DNA from: CAZXBB01 sp964638815
Lineage (GTDB): Bacteria > Planctomycetota > Phycisphaerae > Phycisphaerales > SM1A02
Direction of reading: 5' to 3'
Length of the DNA: 19,194 bases
Assembly: GCA_964638815.1 (NCBI GenBank)
Contig: CAZXBB010000356.1
Coordinates: 1 to 19,194, forward strand
Positions within the stretch are counted from its first letter, which is position 1; each line of letters opens with the position of its first letter. Made by a program: the position numbers and the translations under genes. The notes below the pieces were generated by a model. The model was given only the letters and a program-made list of their open reading frames with translations. It had not been told where the DNA came from and searched no databases. This document shows positions 1 to 7,075 of the stretch, in pieces.

Positions 1-34
1 GCGGGTGTCGCTGCGGCGGCCCGGGCGGCGGGCG

Positions 35-160
35 CGGACGCGGACGCGGACGCGGTCCCGGAGGCGGACGCGGACGCGCTCTCGGACGCGGACGCGGACG
101 CGCACACGGACGCGGACGCGGACGCGCACACGGACGCGGACGCGGACGCGCACACGGACG
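35..160. repeat. GC-rich hexamer array with a 24-bp higher-order repeat
   Basis: The hexamer cggacg is repeated from 35 to 160. Within this, 83-154 is three perfect tandem copies of a 24-bp unit made of three cggacg hexamers followed by cgcaca (83-106, 107-130, 131-154). A fourth, partial unit starts at 155. The array is followed at 174-184 by gtgtgccccgg, the same 11 nt that begins the 69-bp repeats near the right end of the window. All plus-strand open frames here translate to Thr-Arg dipeptide strings, so I see no gene in 1-356. The array may be a minisatellite, or the low-complexity end of a gene beyond the window. Confidence 0.85.
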
Positions 161-356
161 CAGTCGCGGTCCCGTGTGCCCCGGATCCGAGGTCACCTCC
201 GCGGCATCGCAAGCCGCATCAGCGCCGCCACGATCTGGTCCGTCCGGTCCCGCGCGCCGACGCTCTCGCCGACGTATCCCCAGGCTGCGCGACGTCGACC
301 GCCGCCACGCATGGTGCAGTGCTCGGTCGGTCGTGCGCACGCGTCGCGACCGGGTC

Positions 357-536
357 GCACGGCCCCCACGCCGCGAGCACCCGCAGGAGGTCCGTGAAGA
401 CGACCTCGCCGTCCCCGTCGATGTCCCCGGGGCACGGGCCCACTTCGTAGTGCAGCTCATCGATGCCGCTCACGCGGCCGTTGTCACCCGTCAACTCGAT
501 CACCTGGAGACGCTTGAGGGCGGGGACCAGCATCAT
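357..536 (-). pseudogene. Orphan dockerin-like C-terminal tail of a secreted protein
   Basis: The minus strand encodes about 60 residues that look like the end of a larger protein: a beta-strand-like stretch (VIELTGDNGRVSGIDELHYE), then a dockerin-type motif (CPGDIDGDGE...DLLRVLAAWGPC, nt 357-437) with the DxDxDG calcium-loop pattern. Such tails end many secreted proteins in Phycisphaerae and related Planctomycetota. The N-terminal bulk is missing: the frame has an in-frame TAG just upstream of the ATG pair at 531-536, and the mechanosensitive channel gene ends at 555. After the second Cys the frame runs on into unrelated composition, so the natural end is probably lost as well. I read it as a remnant left by deletion or rearrangement. 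A very short expressed protein is possible, but there is no good ribosome binding site. Confidence 0.65.
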
Positions 537-554
537 CGGTCTCGACGCCTACTC

Positions 555-2453
555 CTACGCCTTCCCCGCCAACGCGGAGCTGTTCTCTCCGGCGAGCCTC
601 ACCTCGATCGGGCCGTCGAAGTGAAGATCGCGCTGCGGGTACGGGATGTTGACGCCTTCGTCGTCGAAGCGCGACTTCACCTCGTGCATGAGGTCCCAGT
701 AGACGTCCCAGTAGTCGCTCGTCGCCGTCCACGGACGCGCGATGATGTTGACCGAGTTGTCGCCCAGCTCGTGCACCTTGATCGTCGGCGCCGGATCCTC
801 TCGCACTTTCGGGTGCTTCACGATGCAGCCGCGGATGATCTCGATCGCCTTGTCCATGTCGTCGGCGTAGCCGATGCCGAACGTCAGGTCGACGCGACGC
901 GTGGACTTGCCGGTCACGTTCGTGATGACGCCGTTCCAGATCTCGTTGTTCGGCACGAGCATGAGCTGGTTGTCGAACGTGAGGATGCTCGTCGAAACGA
1001 GGTTCATCGCCTCGACCTTGCCCGAGACGCCGCCGGCGGTGATGACGTCGCCGACGTCGTACGGACGGTTCACCAGGATGAGGATGCCGCTGGCGAAGTT
1101 GCTCAGCGTACCCTGGAGCGCGAGGCCGATCACGAGGCCCGCGGCGCCGATCAACGCCAGGAGCGGCCCGATGTTGACGCCGAACATGCTCACGCCGATG
1201 ACGAGCCCCACGATGACAGTCAGACGTCGCACGGCGCCCGCGAGCACCGGGCCCAGGAGGCTCGACGCCCTCGGCAGACGCCGCACGCCCGCCGCCGTGA
1301 ACCCGCCGAGGATCCGGGCCAGCAGCCAGAAGACGAGGACGATCGCGACGAACTTCAGGATGTTGAGACCGATCTTGACGCCGCCGTCCGCGCTGCGCAG
1401 CCAGGCGCCGACCTGCGCCCGCAGCACGGTCATGTCGGCCAGGTTGAGCTTCTGACCGGTCGCGGACGCGACGTAGTCGTCGAACTTGCTCGCGTCGCCG
1501 CCGCGGACTTCCACGAGGCGCGTCGCCACCCGCATGCGCTCGACGATCGCGTTGACGATCCGCTGCTGCTCCTGCGACTCCTCCGCCAGCCGTGCCTTGA
1601 TGGCCTCGACGGGGACGTCCTGGTCGGCGACGCCCGACGCCACGAGCGCGTCCCGACGCCGCGAGCGGATCTCCTCGAGCTTCCCGCCGTCGTTCAGCAG
1701 GATGTCGATCCGGACGCGCTTGCGCACCTCACGCTGGAGGATCTCGCGCCACTGCTCGAGCCGCGCGACGATCGCGTCGAGGGGCAGCGGCTGGAGCTCC
1801 AGCTCGAACTCGGAGAGCGGCACATCCCACGGGACCGCACGCTCGTGCGCCGGCGGCTCGCCGCGCACGATCGCGACCAGCTCCGCCGTCCGCGCGCGGA
1901 CGGCCTTGTCCGCATCGGTTTCGGCATCCTGCATTGCGGCCGACCCGTCAGCCGACCCGTCGCGGGGCGCCAAGGCACCCACGGTTTCCTCGGGCTGGAG
2001 CTTCTCGACGGCGGCGACGTAGGCGCGGGCGGAGGCGACGTCCTCGCCGCGAGCCTCGAGCACCGCGAGCACGACGTTCACGCGGCTGACGAGCTCCTGC
2101 TTCCGGACCAGCAGCGTCGATACCTGCTTGCCGTTGCGGGCGAGCGCGTCGGCGTCCGGCTCGGTCGCGCGCTGGAGCCGCAGCCGCTCGATCATCATGG
2201 CGGAGAGATCGGTCGCCCCCGCGCGGAGCTCGGCCAGCGCGCGCTCCCGCGCCGCGGCGATCGCGTCGATCTCGAGCGGAGCGAGACGGATCCGCAGCTC
2301 ATCGACGCCGATGTCGACCAGAGATCCCGCCGGGAGCGGATCGGCGGCGCCGTCGCCCCCGGACCCCTGGCCGACGGTGACGGTGCCACCGGCGAGCGCG
2401 CCCGCGACCACCAGCGAGATCACGAGCGAACGACGCATCCGACCAGACCGCAT
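555..2453 (-). CDS. Large MscS-family mechanosensitive channel with periplasmic N-terminal domain
   Basis: The product is a tension-gated channel of the inner membrane that releases solutes on hypo-osmotic shock. The predicted protein has 632 aa. It begins with a cleavable or anchoring hydrophobic segment (about residues 6-30), then about 320 mostly helical, charged residues that are likely periplasmic. Two membrane helices follow (about 361-381 and 401-424), then the MscS pore helix (LIGAAGLVIGLALQGTLSNF, about 434-453). Next come the beta domain (RPYDVGDVI, then VPNNEIWNGVITN) and the alpha/beta C-terminal domain. MscS itself is about 286 aa; this is one of the enlarged forms with an added N-terminal domain. 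I place the start at 2453, six codons inside the longest frame, because GGGAGGA sits 7 nt upstream. It lies 42 bp downstream of the DHH phosphoesterase gene and is the last gene of the minus-strand block. Confidence 0.93.
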   Translation of the reverse strand: MRSGRMRRSLVISLVVAGALAGGTVTVGQGSGGDGAADPLPAGSLVDIGVDELRIRLAPLEIDAIAAARERALAELRAGATDLSAMMIERLRLQRATEPDADALARNGKQVSTLLVRKQELVSRVNVVLAVLEARGEDVASARAYVAAVEKLQPEETVGALAPRDGSADGSAAMQDAETDADKAVRARTAELVAIVRGEPPAHERAVPWDVPLSEFELELQPLPLDAIVARLEQWREILQREVRKRVRIDILLNDGGKLEEIRSRRRDALVASGVADQDVPVEAIKARLAEESQEQQRIVNAIVERMRVATRLVEVRGGDASKFDDYVASATGQKLNLADMTVLRAQVGAWLRSADGGVKIGLNILKFVAIVLVFWLLARILGGFTAAGVRRLPRASSLLGPVLAGAVRRLTVIVGLVIGVSMFGVNIGPLLALIGAAGLVIGLALQGTLSNFASGILILVNRPYDVGDVITAGGVSGKVEAMNLVSTSILTFDNQLMLVPNNEIWNGVITNVTGKSTRRVDLTFGIGYADDMDKAIEIIRGCIVKHPKVREDPAPTIKVHELGDNSVNIIARPWTATSDYWDVYWDLMHEVKSRFDDEGVNIPYPQRDLHFDGPIEVRLAGENSSALAGKA

Positions 2454-2460
2454 GATCCTG

Positions 2461-2467
2461 TCCTCCC
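2461..2467 (-). promoter_or_regulatory. Ribosome binding site fixing the mscS-like start
   Basis: The minus strand reads GGGAGGA, 7 nt before the ATG at 2453. This favours that start over the in-frame ATG at 2471, which has no comparable signal. Confidence 0.7.
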
Positions 2468-2495
2468 GCAAGAGAAACGCGCAGCTTACACGAAG

Positions 2496-3575
2496 TCAGC
2501 CGCCTGCACCGCTCTCCTCGATCAGCGGGCGGCCCGGGCCGGGCGCGACCTCGTTCGCGGCCAGCCACCGCCGCGTCAGCTCGCGCGACAGGCCGTCGGC
2601 GTCATAGTCCGCGATCCGATCCGCCGGCACCTTGCCGCCGGCCCGGTGCGTGTGTCCGCCGCCGCCCCCGAGACCGGCGAGCGTGGCGCGGACGAGCATC
2701 GACGCGTCCCTCCCCCCGCGCCGGGTGCGCACCGAGACGAGGAGATCACCGTCGATGACGGCCGCGCACAGCACGCTGCGCAGCATCTCGCCGCGGATGA
2801 GGAGGTCCGCCACCTCGCCCACGATCTCGGTGCCCGTCGCCCGCGGGAGAAGGCAGAAGCCGATCCCGTCGTGGACGACCGCGCTCGCGAGCGCGCGGCC
2901 CAGATCGCCGAAGTACGCCCGCGGCAGCGGCGCCGATTCGATCTCGGCGATCCACGCCGGGTTGGAGAAGCCCGCGAGCCAGCGCAGCACCGATCGGTCG
3001 AGACGCGCGTGGTGGAACTGGCTCCCCCGCGTCTCCGTCCGGATCGCGTAGCTCAGCGCGGTCGCGAGCCGCTCGTCGGGCGTCATCCCCTGCTCGCGAA
3101 GATAGCTCGACGCGATGCTCGCGGCCGCCGCCACCGAGGGACGCACGTCCCAGAAGGCGATCGGCAGCTTGCCCCGGCGCGCCGACGTGTGATGGTCGAT
3201 CACGGCGACCGGCATCAGGTTCTCCTTGGCGAGGAGGTGGTTCTCCGCGATCAGGCTGCAATCCACGAGGACGGCGGCCGCGGTCTTCGGAGGGGGCAGC
3301 TCCGTCACCAGCTCGATCGGGGGCTTGAGCAGCTTCACGAAGTGCCGGTTCTCGGCGCGCACGATGGCGCCGCCGCCCACGAGACGCGCGGGCCGATCGC
3401 ACCTCGCCCGGATCACCTCGAGCAGCGCCCAGCCGGCGGCGATGGCGTCGGGGTCGGGGTTGTCGTGCGTCACGATGACGACGCTCGCCGCGGCGTCGAG
3501 CGCGGCGAGCAGGCCGTCCGAACGGCGGCGCGGGGCGGGTCTCTTCTTCCTGGCGGTTTCCGCGGCGCCGGTCAT
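2496..3575 (-). CDS. DHH-DHHA1 phosphoesterase (NrnA / c-di-AMP phosphodiesterase type)
   Basis: This 359-aa protein is likely a cytoplasmic, Mn-dependent phosphoesterase. DHH motifs are visible in order: HDNPDPDA (residues 37-44), LVDC (103-106), IDHH (126-129), then RTETRG (179-184) where many homologues have a TDT Asp. The DHHA1 substrate-binding motif GGGGGH is at 303-308. The family includes NrnA (oligoribonucleotides, pAp) and stand-alone DhhP/Pde2-type enzymes that hydrolyse c-di-AMP or pApA. There is no membrane, PAS or GGDEF domain, so it is not GdpP. Its ATG overlaps the mgtE stop (ATGA, 3572-3575), with GGAG 8 nt upstream. The cyclase gene two positions upstream makes a c-di-AMP or pApA role attractive, but the sequence does not decide the substrate. 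Confidence 0.88.
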   Translation of the reverse strand: MTGAAETARKKRPAPRRRSDGLLAALDAAASVVIVTHDNPDPDAIAAGWALLEVIRARCDRPARLVGGGAIVRAENRHFVKLLKPPIELVTELPPPKTAAAVLVDCSLIAENHLLAKENLMPVAVIDHHTSARRGKLPIAFWDVRPSVAAAASIASSYLREQGMTPDERLATALSYAIRTETRGSQFHHARLDRSVLRWLAGFSNPAWIAEIESAPLPRAYFGDLGRALASAVVHDGIGFCLLPRATGTEIVGEVADLLIRGEMLRSVLCAAVIDGDLLVSVRTRRGGRDASMLVRATLAGLGGGGGHTHRAGGKVPADRIADYDADGLSRELTRRWLAANEVAPGPGRPLIEESGAGG

Positions 3576-4882
3576 ACCAGGTGCTCCATGAACAGCACGG
3601 CGAACCCGAGAAACGCGAAAAAGCCGACGACGTCAGTGACCGTCGTGAGCACGATACTCGAGCACTGCGCGGGGTCGAGCCCGACCGCCTTGAGCCCGAT
3701 GGGAATCGACGCCCCCGCGAGCCCCGCGCAGACGAGGTTGACGATCATGCCGAGCCCGACGACGAGGCCCAGCGCGGCGTTGCCGAACCACAGCCACGCC
3801 ACCAGGGCGGTGACGAAGCCGGTCACGGCGCCGTTGATCAGCCCGAGCATGCCTTCCTTCAGGATCAGCGGGCCGTACCGGCTGCGCGGGATCTCGCGCA
3901 TGACGAGGCCGCGCATGACGATCGCGAGCGACTGCGCGCCGGCGTTGCCGCCCTGCCCCGCGACGACCGGCAGGAAGACCGCGAGCACGGTGATCCGGGC
4001 GATCGTGTCCTCAAAGAGCGCGACGACGCCGGCCGCGAGGAACGCCGTCGCGAGGTTGACGTGCAGCCACGGCAGCCGCTTGCGCAGCGAGTACCCGATC
4101 GTCGAGAACGCCCCCTCGTCGCCGCCCGCGCCGAACATCCTCTGGACGTCGCGCGCCATCTCCTGCGGGGCGTCCTGGATCAGACGCTCCGCCTTGACGA
4201 TGCCGAGCACGCGGTTCTCGGCGTCCACGACCGGCGCGGCGAAGTAGCGACGCTGGGAAAGCTCGACCGCGGCGTCGGCTCGCGTCGTGAACGGTCGCAG
4301 CGCGAACACGTCGCGGCGCATCAGGCCGTCGAGCGTCGCCCCCGGGTCGGCCAGCAGCAGCGCGTGCATGTTCAGCACGCCGACGAGGGCGTCGTTGTCG
4401 TCTACGACGTACGCGTACGAGAGGGGCAGACCGTCCTGCGCCAGCTCGCGGATCTTGCGGATTGCGTCCCTCGCCGTGAGCGTCCGGTGGAGGGAGAGAT
4501 ACTGCGGCGTCATCATGCGGCCGATGCTGTCTTCCGGGTACACGAGCAGATCGCGGGCGTGACGGCGGACCTTCTCGCCGAGATACGGCAGGAATCGCTG
4601 CTGGGCGTCCTCGGGCAGGCTGGCGAATACGGCGGCCGTGCGCTCGGGCTCCATCGCCGCCGCGACGGCGATGAAGTCCTCGGCGTCGGCGCCCTTGAGC
4701 AATGCCGCCGCGAAGTTCACCTGGAGGTGCGGGAAGACGCGCGCCTTGACATCAGCGTCGAGCATGTGCGTCGCGTCCGCTGCGTCGCCCTCCGGCATCG
4801 CTTCGAGCGTGCGCGCGGCCCCCGCGGGATCGCGCTCGATGTAGGCGCGGGCCATCGTCAGGAGGGGCGTGCTCTCGGACAT
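3572..4882 (-). CDS. mgtE: Magnesium transporter MgtE
   Basis: This is a Mg2+-gated Mg2+ channel of the inner membrane, normally a homodimer. The 436 aa show the full architecture: a helical N domain (about 1-115), a CBS pair (about 120-245), a plug helix, and a C-terminal membrane domain of about five helices (270-436). Family signatures are PVVAGQGGNAGAQS (305-318), AGASIPIGLKAVGLDPA (390-406) and TTVTDVVGFFAFLG (413-426), where Asp417 corresponds to the conserved pore Mg2+ site. Length is close to the usual 440-450 aa. An AGGAG lies 9 nt before the ATG, in the 16-bp gap after the cyclase gene. The stop overlaps the start of the DHH gene. The CBS domains normally sense Mg2+; nucleotide sensing is also possible in this family. 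Confidence 0.96.
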   Translation of the reverse strand: MSESTPLLTMARAYIERDPAGAARTLEAMPEGDAADATHMLDADVKARVFPHLQVNFAAALLKGADAEDFIAVAAAMEPERTAAVFASLPEDAQQRFLPYLGEKVRRHARDLLVYPEDSIGRMMTPQYLSLHRTLTARDAIRKIRELAQDGLPLSYAYVVDDNDALVGVLNMHALLLADPGATLDGLMRRDVFALRPFTTRADAAVELSQRRYFAAPVVDAENRVLGIVKAERLIQDAPQEMARDVQRMFGAGGDEGAFSTIGYSLRKRLPWLHVNLATAFLAAGVVALFEDTIARITVLAVFLPVVAGQGGNAGAQSLAIVMRGLVMREIPRSRYGPLILKEGMLGLINGAVTGFVTALVAWLWFGNAALGLVVGLGMIVNLVCAGLAGASIPIGLKAVGLDPAQCSSIVLTTVTDVVGFFAFLGFAVLFMEHLV

Positions 4883-4898
4883 CGTCGGCGGCTCCTGT

Positions 4899-6065
4899 TC
4901 ACCCGTCGATCGTGACGCGCACGACGCGCGGCACGAGGTTGACGAAGGTCATACCGTCGGGAAGCTCGACATCCGTCGCGGTCAGGAAGATCTCGTGCGT
5001 CCCGGATGTCCGGTTCACGAGCGGCAGGTTGACCGTGAGCTCGGTCGGCTCGATCCAGTAGAAGATGCGCCGCGGCCCCGACACGACGACCTGCACGTGC
5101 GTCGGGGAGAGCACGCTGACGATCCGGCTGCCCTGCCCTACCGGCGTCGGCGCCACGAGGAAGCTCTCGTACTCGGTCGCGCCCTCGTGGACGACGACGA
5201 ACCACAGGAGCGCCGCGCCGACGATTGCCGCCGCCTTGAGCCCGAGGTTGCGCCGGAGCCCACCGACCCATGATCGCCGCGGCGTCTGCGGGCTCATCTC
5301 GCGCCGGAAGTCGCCGAGCACGTCGCTCAGTCGTCCGAGGTCCTCCATCGTCTCGAGCTGCCCGTGCCGCGCGACCGAGATCGTCCCCCGCTCCTCCGAC
5401 ACCACCAGGCACAGGCTGTCGGTCTTCTCCGCCAGGCCCAGCGCCGCCGCGTGCCGCGTCCCGCGCTTGCCGATCTTCGCGGCGTCCGTCGACAGCGGCA
5501 GATGACAGGCGAAGCGCTCGACACGGTCGCCGGCGATCAGCACGGCGCCGTCGTGCCCGATCGAGTGCGCGTCGAAGATGCTCTTGAGCAGCGCCTCGCT
5601 CACCTTGCCGTCGAGCGCGGTGCCGCCGCGCAGGTGACGGGTGACGCTGTCCCGACCCGGCAGGACGATCAGGGCGCCCACGCGCTCGCGCGCGAAATCC
5701 GTGACGGTCGAGATCAGCGTCTCGACGGTGCCGCTCGGATCGGCTTCCGCGACCCCCGCGCCGGGTCGCCGGGGGGCGCGCCAGGAGAGGAACCGCTCGG
5801 CCGACGCGCGCAGCTCCTCGTGGAACATCACGATCACCGACAGGAACGCGACCGCGGAGACGAGTTGCAGCAGGAACAGCGCGAGACGCAGGTCGAGCAC
5901 GACGGCGGTCAGGTACGTGACGACCAGGAGCACCACCCCCGCGATCACGAACGTCGTACGCGTCTGTTTGAGCGCGACGAGCAGCACGTACAGAAGCACG
6001 GCGACGACGGCGACGTCGACGAAATCGGTCATCCGGAAGCTTCGGAGGTCGAACCAGTCGATCAT
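4899..6065 (-). CDS. cdaA: CdaA-YbbR fusion: membrane diadenylate cyclase with its regulator domain
   Basis: The N-terminal part is a CdaA-type diadenylate cyclase (2 ATP to cyclic-di-AMP): three membrane helices (about 13-31, 38-56, 60-80), a coiled linker (FHEELRASAERF), and a DAC domain (about 110-240) with the DGA motif at 172-174 and GTRHAA at 202-207. Residues 265-388 then form one YbbR unit: a membrane helix (LGLKAAAIVGAALLWFVVV) followed by a beta-rich extracytoplasmic domain ending VRVTIDG. In Firmicutes CdaA and CdaR (several YbbR repeats) are separate neighbouring genes; here one 388-aa chain carries both. The usual RHR motif reads RHA (Ala206). I place the start at 6065 because its ATG overlaps the TGA of the upstream gene; the longer frame adds 34 Arg-rich residues before the membrane helices. 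Start choice is good, domain calls are strong. Confidence 0.93.
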   Translation of the reverse strand: MIDWFDLRSFRMTDFVDVAVVAVLLYVLLVALKQTRTTFVIAGVVLLVVTYLTAVVLDLRLALFLLQLVSAVAFLSVIVMFHEELRASAERFLSWRAPRRPGAGVAEADPSGTVETLISTVTDFARERVGALIVLPGRDSVTRHLRGGTALDGKVSEALLKSIFDAHSIGHDGAVLIAGDRVERFACHLPLSTDAAKIGKRGTRHAAALGLAEKTDSLCLVVSEERGTISVARHGQLETMEDLGRLSDVLGDFRREMSPQTPRRSWVGGLRRNLGLKAAAIVGAALLWFVVVHEGATEYESFLVAPTPVGQGSRIVSVLSPTHVQVVVSGPRRIFYWIEPTELTVNLPLVNRTSGTHEIFLTATDVELPDGMTFVNLVPRVVRVTIDG

Positions 6066-7075
6066 GACGAGCTTTCCGCGGGCTCGCGCTCGCCCGCCGC
6101 GTACCGCGCCACGTACACCCCCTCGACGAACGCCGCGTGACCGAGGCGCCACGCGTGCGACGGCCATCGGAACTCGACCTCGCCCCGCCCGGGCCGGTAG
6201 ACGGCCGTGTAGAGCGTGCCTCCGACGCCGCCGAAGTCCCTGCGGTAGAGCGGAGGCTCCAGGAACCGCTGCGTGATCGCATCGAGGCTCGCGTCGGGAT
6301 CCGCGAGCCGCTCATCGATCCAGGCCGCGCGCTCCAGCGTCGCCGACGCGCGGGCGTACTCCGGCCATTCGACGGGCCCCTGGTGATTCGTGGCGATCCG
6401 GCGGCGGACGAACTCCGCCGGGCGATCGGGGGCCAGGTACGCCTGGAACCAGTGCCCGTCCCTGTCGAGCACCGACACGTTGTACGTCATGTGCGGCCTC
6501 AGGCGGGCGAGCGTCGCCCGGGCCTCCCGTGCGCTCTCGCAGGTCTCGAGCACGTAGCGGAGGATCAGCGTGACACCGAAGCCGTCGCCCACCACGGGGC
6601 GGCCGCCGAACGACAACGCGACGACCAGCCCGTGCTCGTTCATGCCGTCGAGCACTCCCCAGAGACAGTCGACGGCCGCGATCACCGACGCGCCGCTCCA
6701 GCCGCTCCGGAGGATCACGCCGTCGCACAGCCGCGGCAGGTAGTCGTAGTTGCGGACGAGAGCGAACTCGCCGTCGAGCCAGATGGCCTGGACGCAGCCC
6801 GTCATGAACTTCGGCGGGCAGTAGAGGCTCAGGAACCGCGCGGCGCGGTCGCCGCCGCCCGCGAGATTGGTGAGCCGCTCGTACGTCGGGAGCAGCTCCG
6901 GCATGTCGCGTCGCATCGCGCGGAGCGACTCGGCGTACGTCGGGCGGGCGGTGTCGCCGTCTCGCAGGAACCACCGCTCGTACGCCGGCCAGAACTCCTC
7001 GAAGAGCGCCCGCCACTTCGGACCGGGCTCGCGCTCGTCGATCGCCCGAAAATCGAGCTCGGGGGCCGTGCTCAT
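6062..7075 (-). CDS. C45-family autoproteolytic acyltransferase/hydrolase (Ntn hydrolase)
   Basis: The 337-aa protein resembles the acyl-CoA:6-aminopenicillanate acyltransferase family (peptidase C45). These Ntn hydrolases cleave themselves before a Cys, which becomes the N-terminal nucleophile. The expected pattern is seen at TGC (residues 92-94), followed by VQAIWLDGEFALVRNYDY, so Cys94 is the likely nucleophile and R108-N109-Y110-D111 is the family RNYD motif. Cleavage would give chains of about 93 and 244 residues. Members act on amides or transfer acyl groups to amines; examples are penicillin acyltransferase and the insect beta-alanyl amine hydrolase Tan. The start overlaps the stop of the ATP-grasp gene (7072-7075), and the stop overlaps the cyclase start. 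The paired ligase suggests it trims or exchanges an amide made by that enzyme. The substrate is unknown. Confidence 0.85.
   Translation of the reverse strand: MSTAPELDFRAIDEREPGPKWRALFEEFWPAYERWFLRDGDTARPTYAESLRAMRRDMPELLPTYERLTNLAGGGDRAARFLSLYCPPKFMTGCVQAIWLDGEFALVRNYDYLPRLCDGVILRSGWSGASVIAAVDCLWGVLDGMNEHGLVVALSFGGRPVVGDGFGVTLILRYVLETCESAREARATLARLRPHMTYNVSVLDRDGHWFQAYLAPDRPAEFVRRRIATNHQGPVEWPEYARASATLERAAWIDERLADPDASLDAITQRFLEPPLYRRDFGGVGGTLYTAVYRPGRGEVEFRWPSHAWRLGHAAFVEGVYVARYAAGEREPAESSS

Noticed and set aside
193..288. Short minus-strand segment reading AWGYVGESVGARDRTDQIVAALMRLAMPRR-like sequence, a possible C-terminal end of another gene
   Set aside because: No recognisable family and no upstream coding part in frame; could be chance.
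5..397. Plus-strand peptide with long Thr-Arg dipeptide repeats
   Set aside because: It is only the translation of the hexamer array; no ribosome binding site or continuing domain.
174..4247. Very long plus-strand open frame (1357 codons) opposite the MscS, DHH and MgtE genes
   Set aside because: Arg/Asp/His-rich composition without domains; it is the antisense reading of well-supported genes in GC-rich DNA where stops are rare.
6066..6167. 34-residue N-terminal extension of the cyclase fusion
   Set aside because: Arg/Gly-rich reading of the upstream C45 gene; the ATGA overlap at 6062-6065 gives a start directly before the membrane helices.
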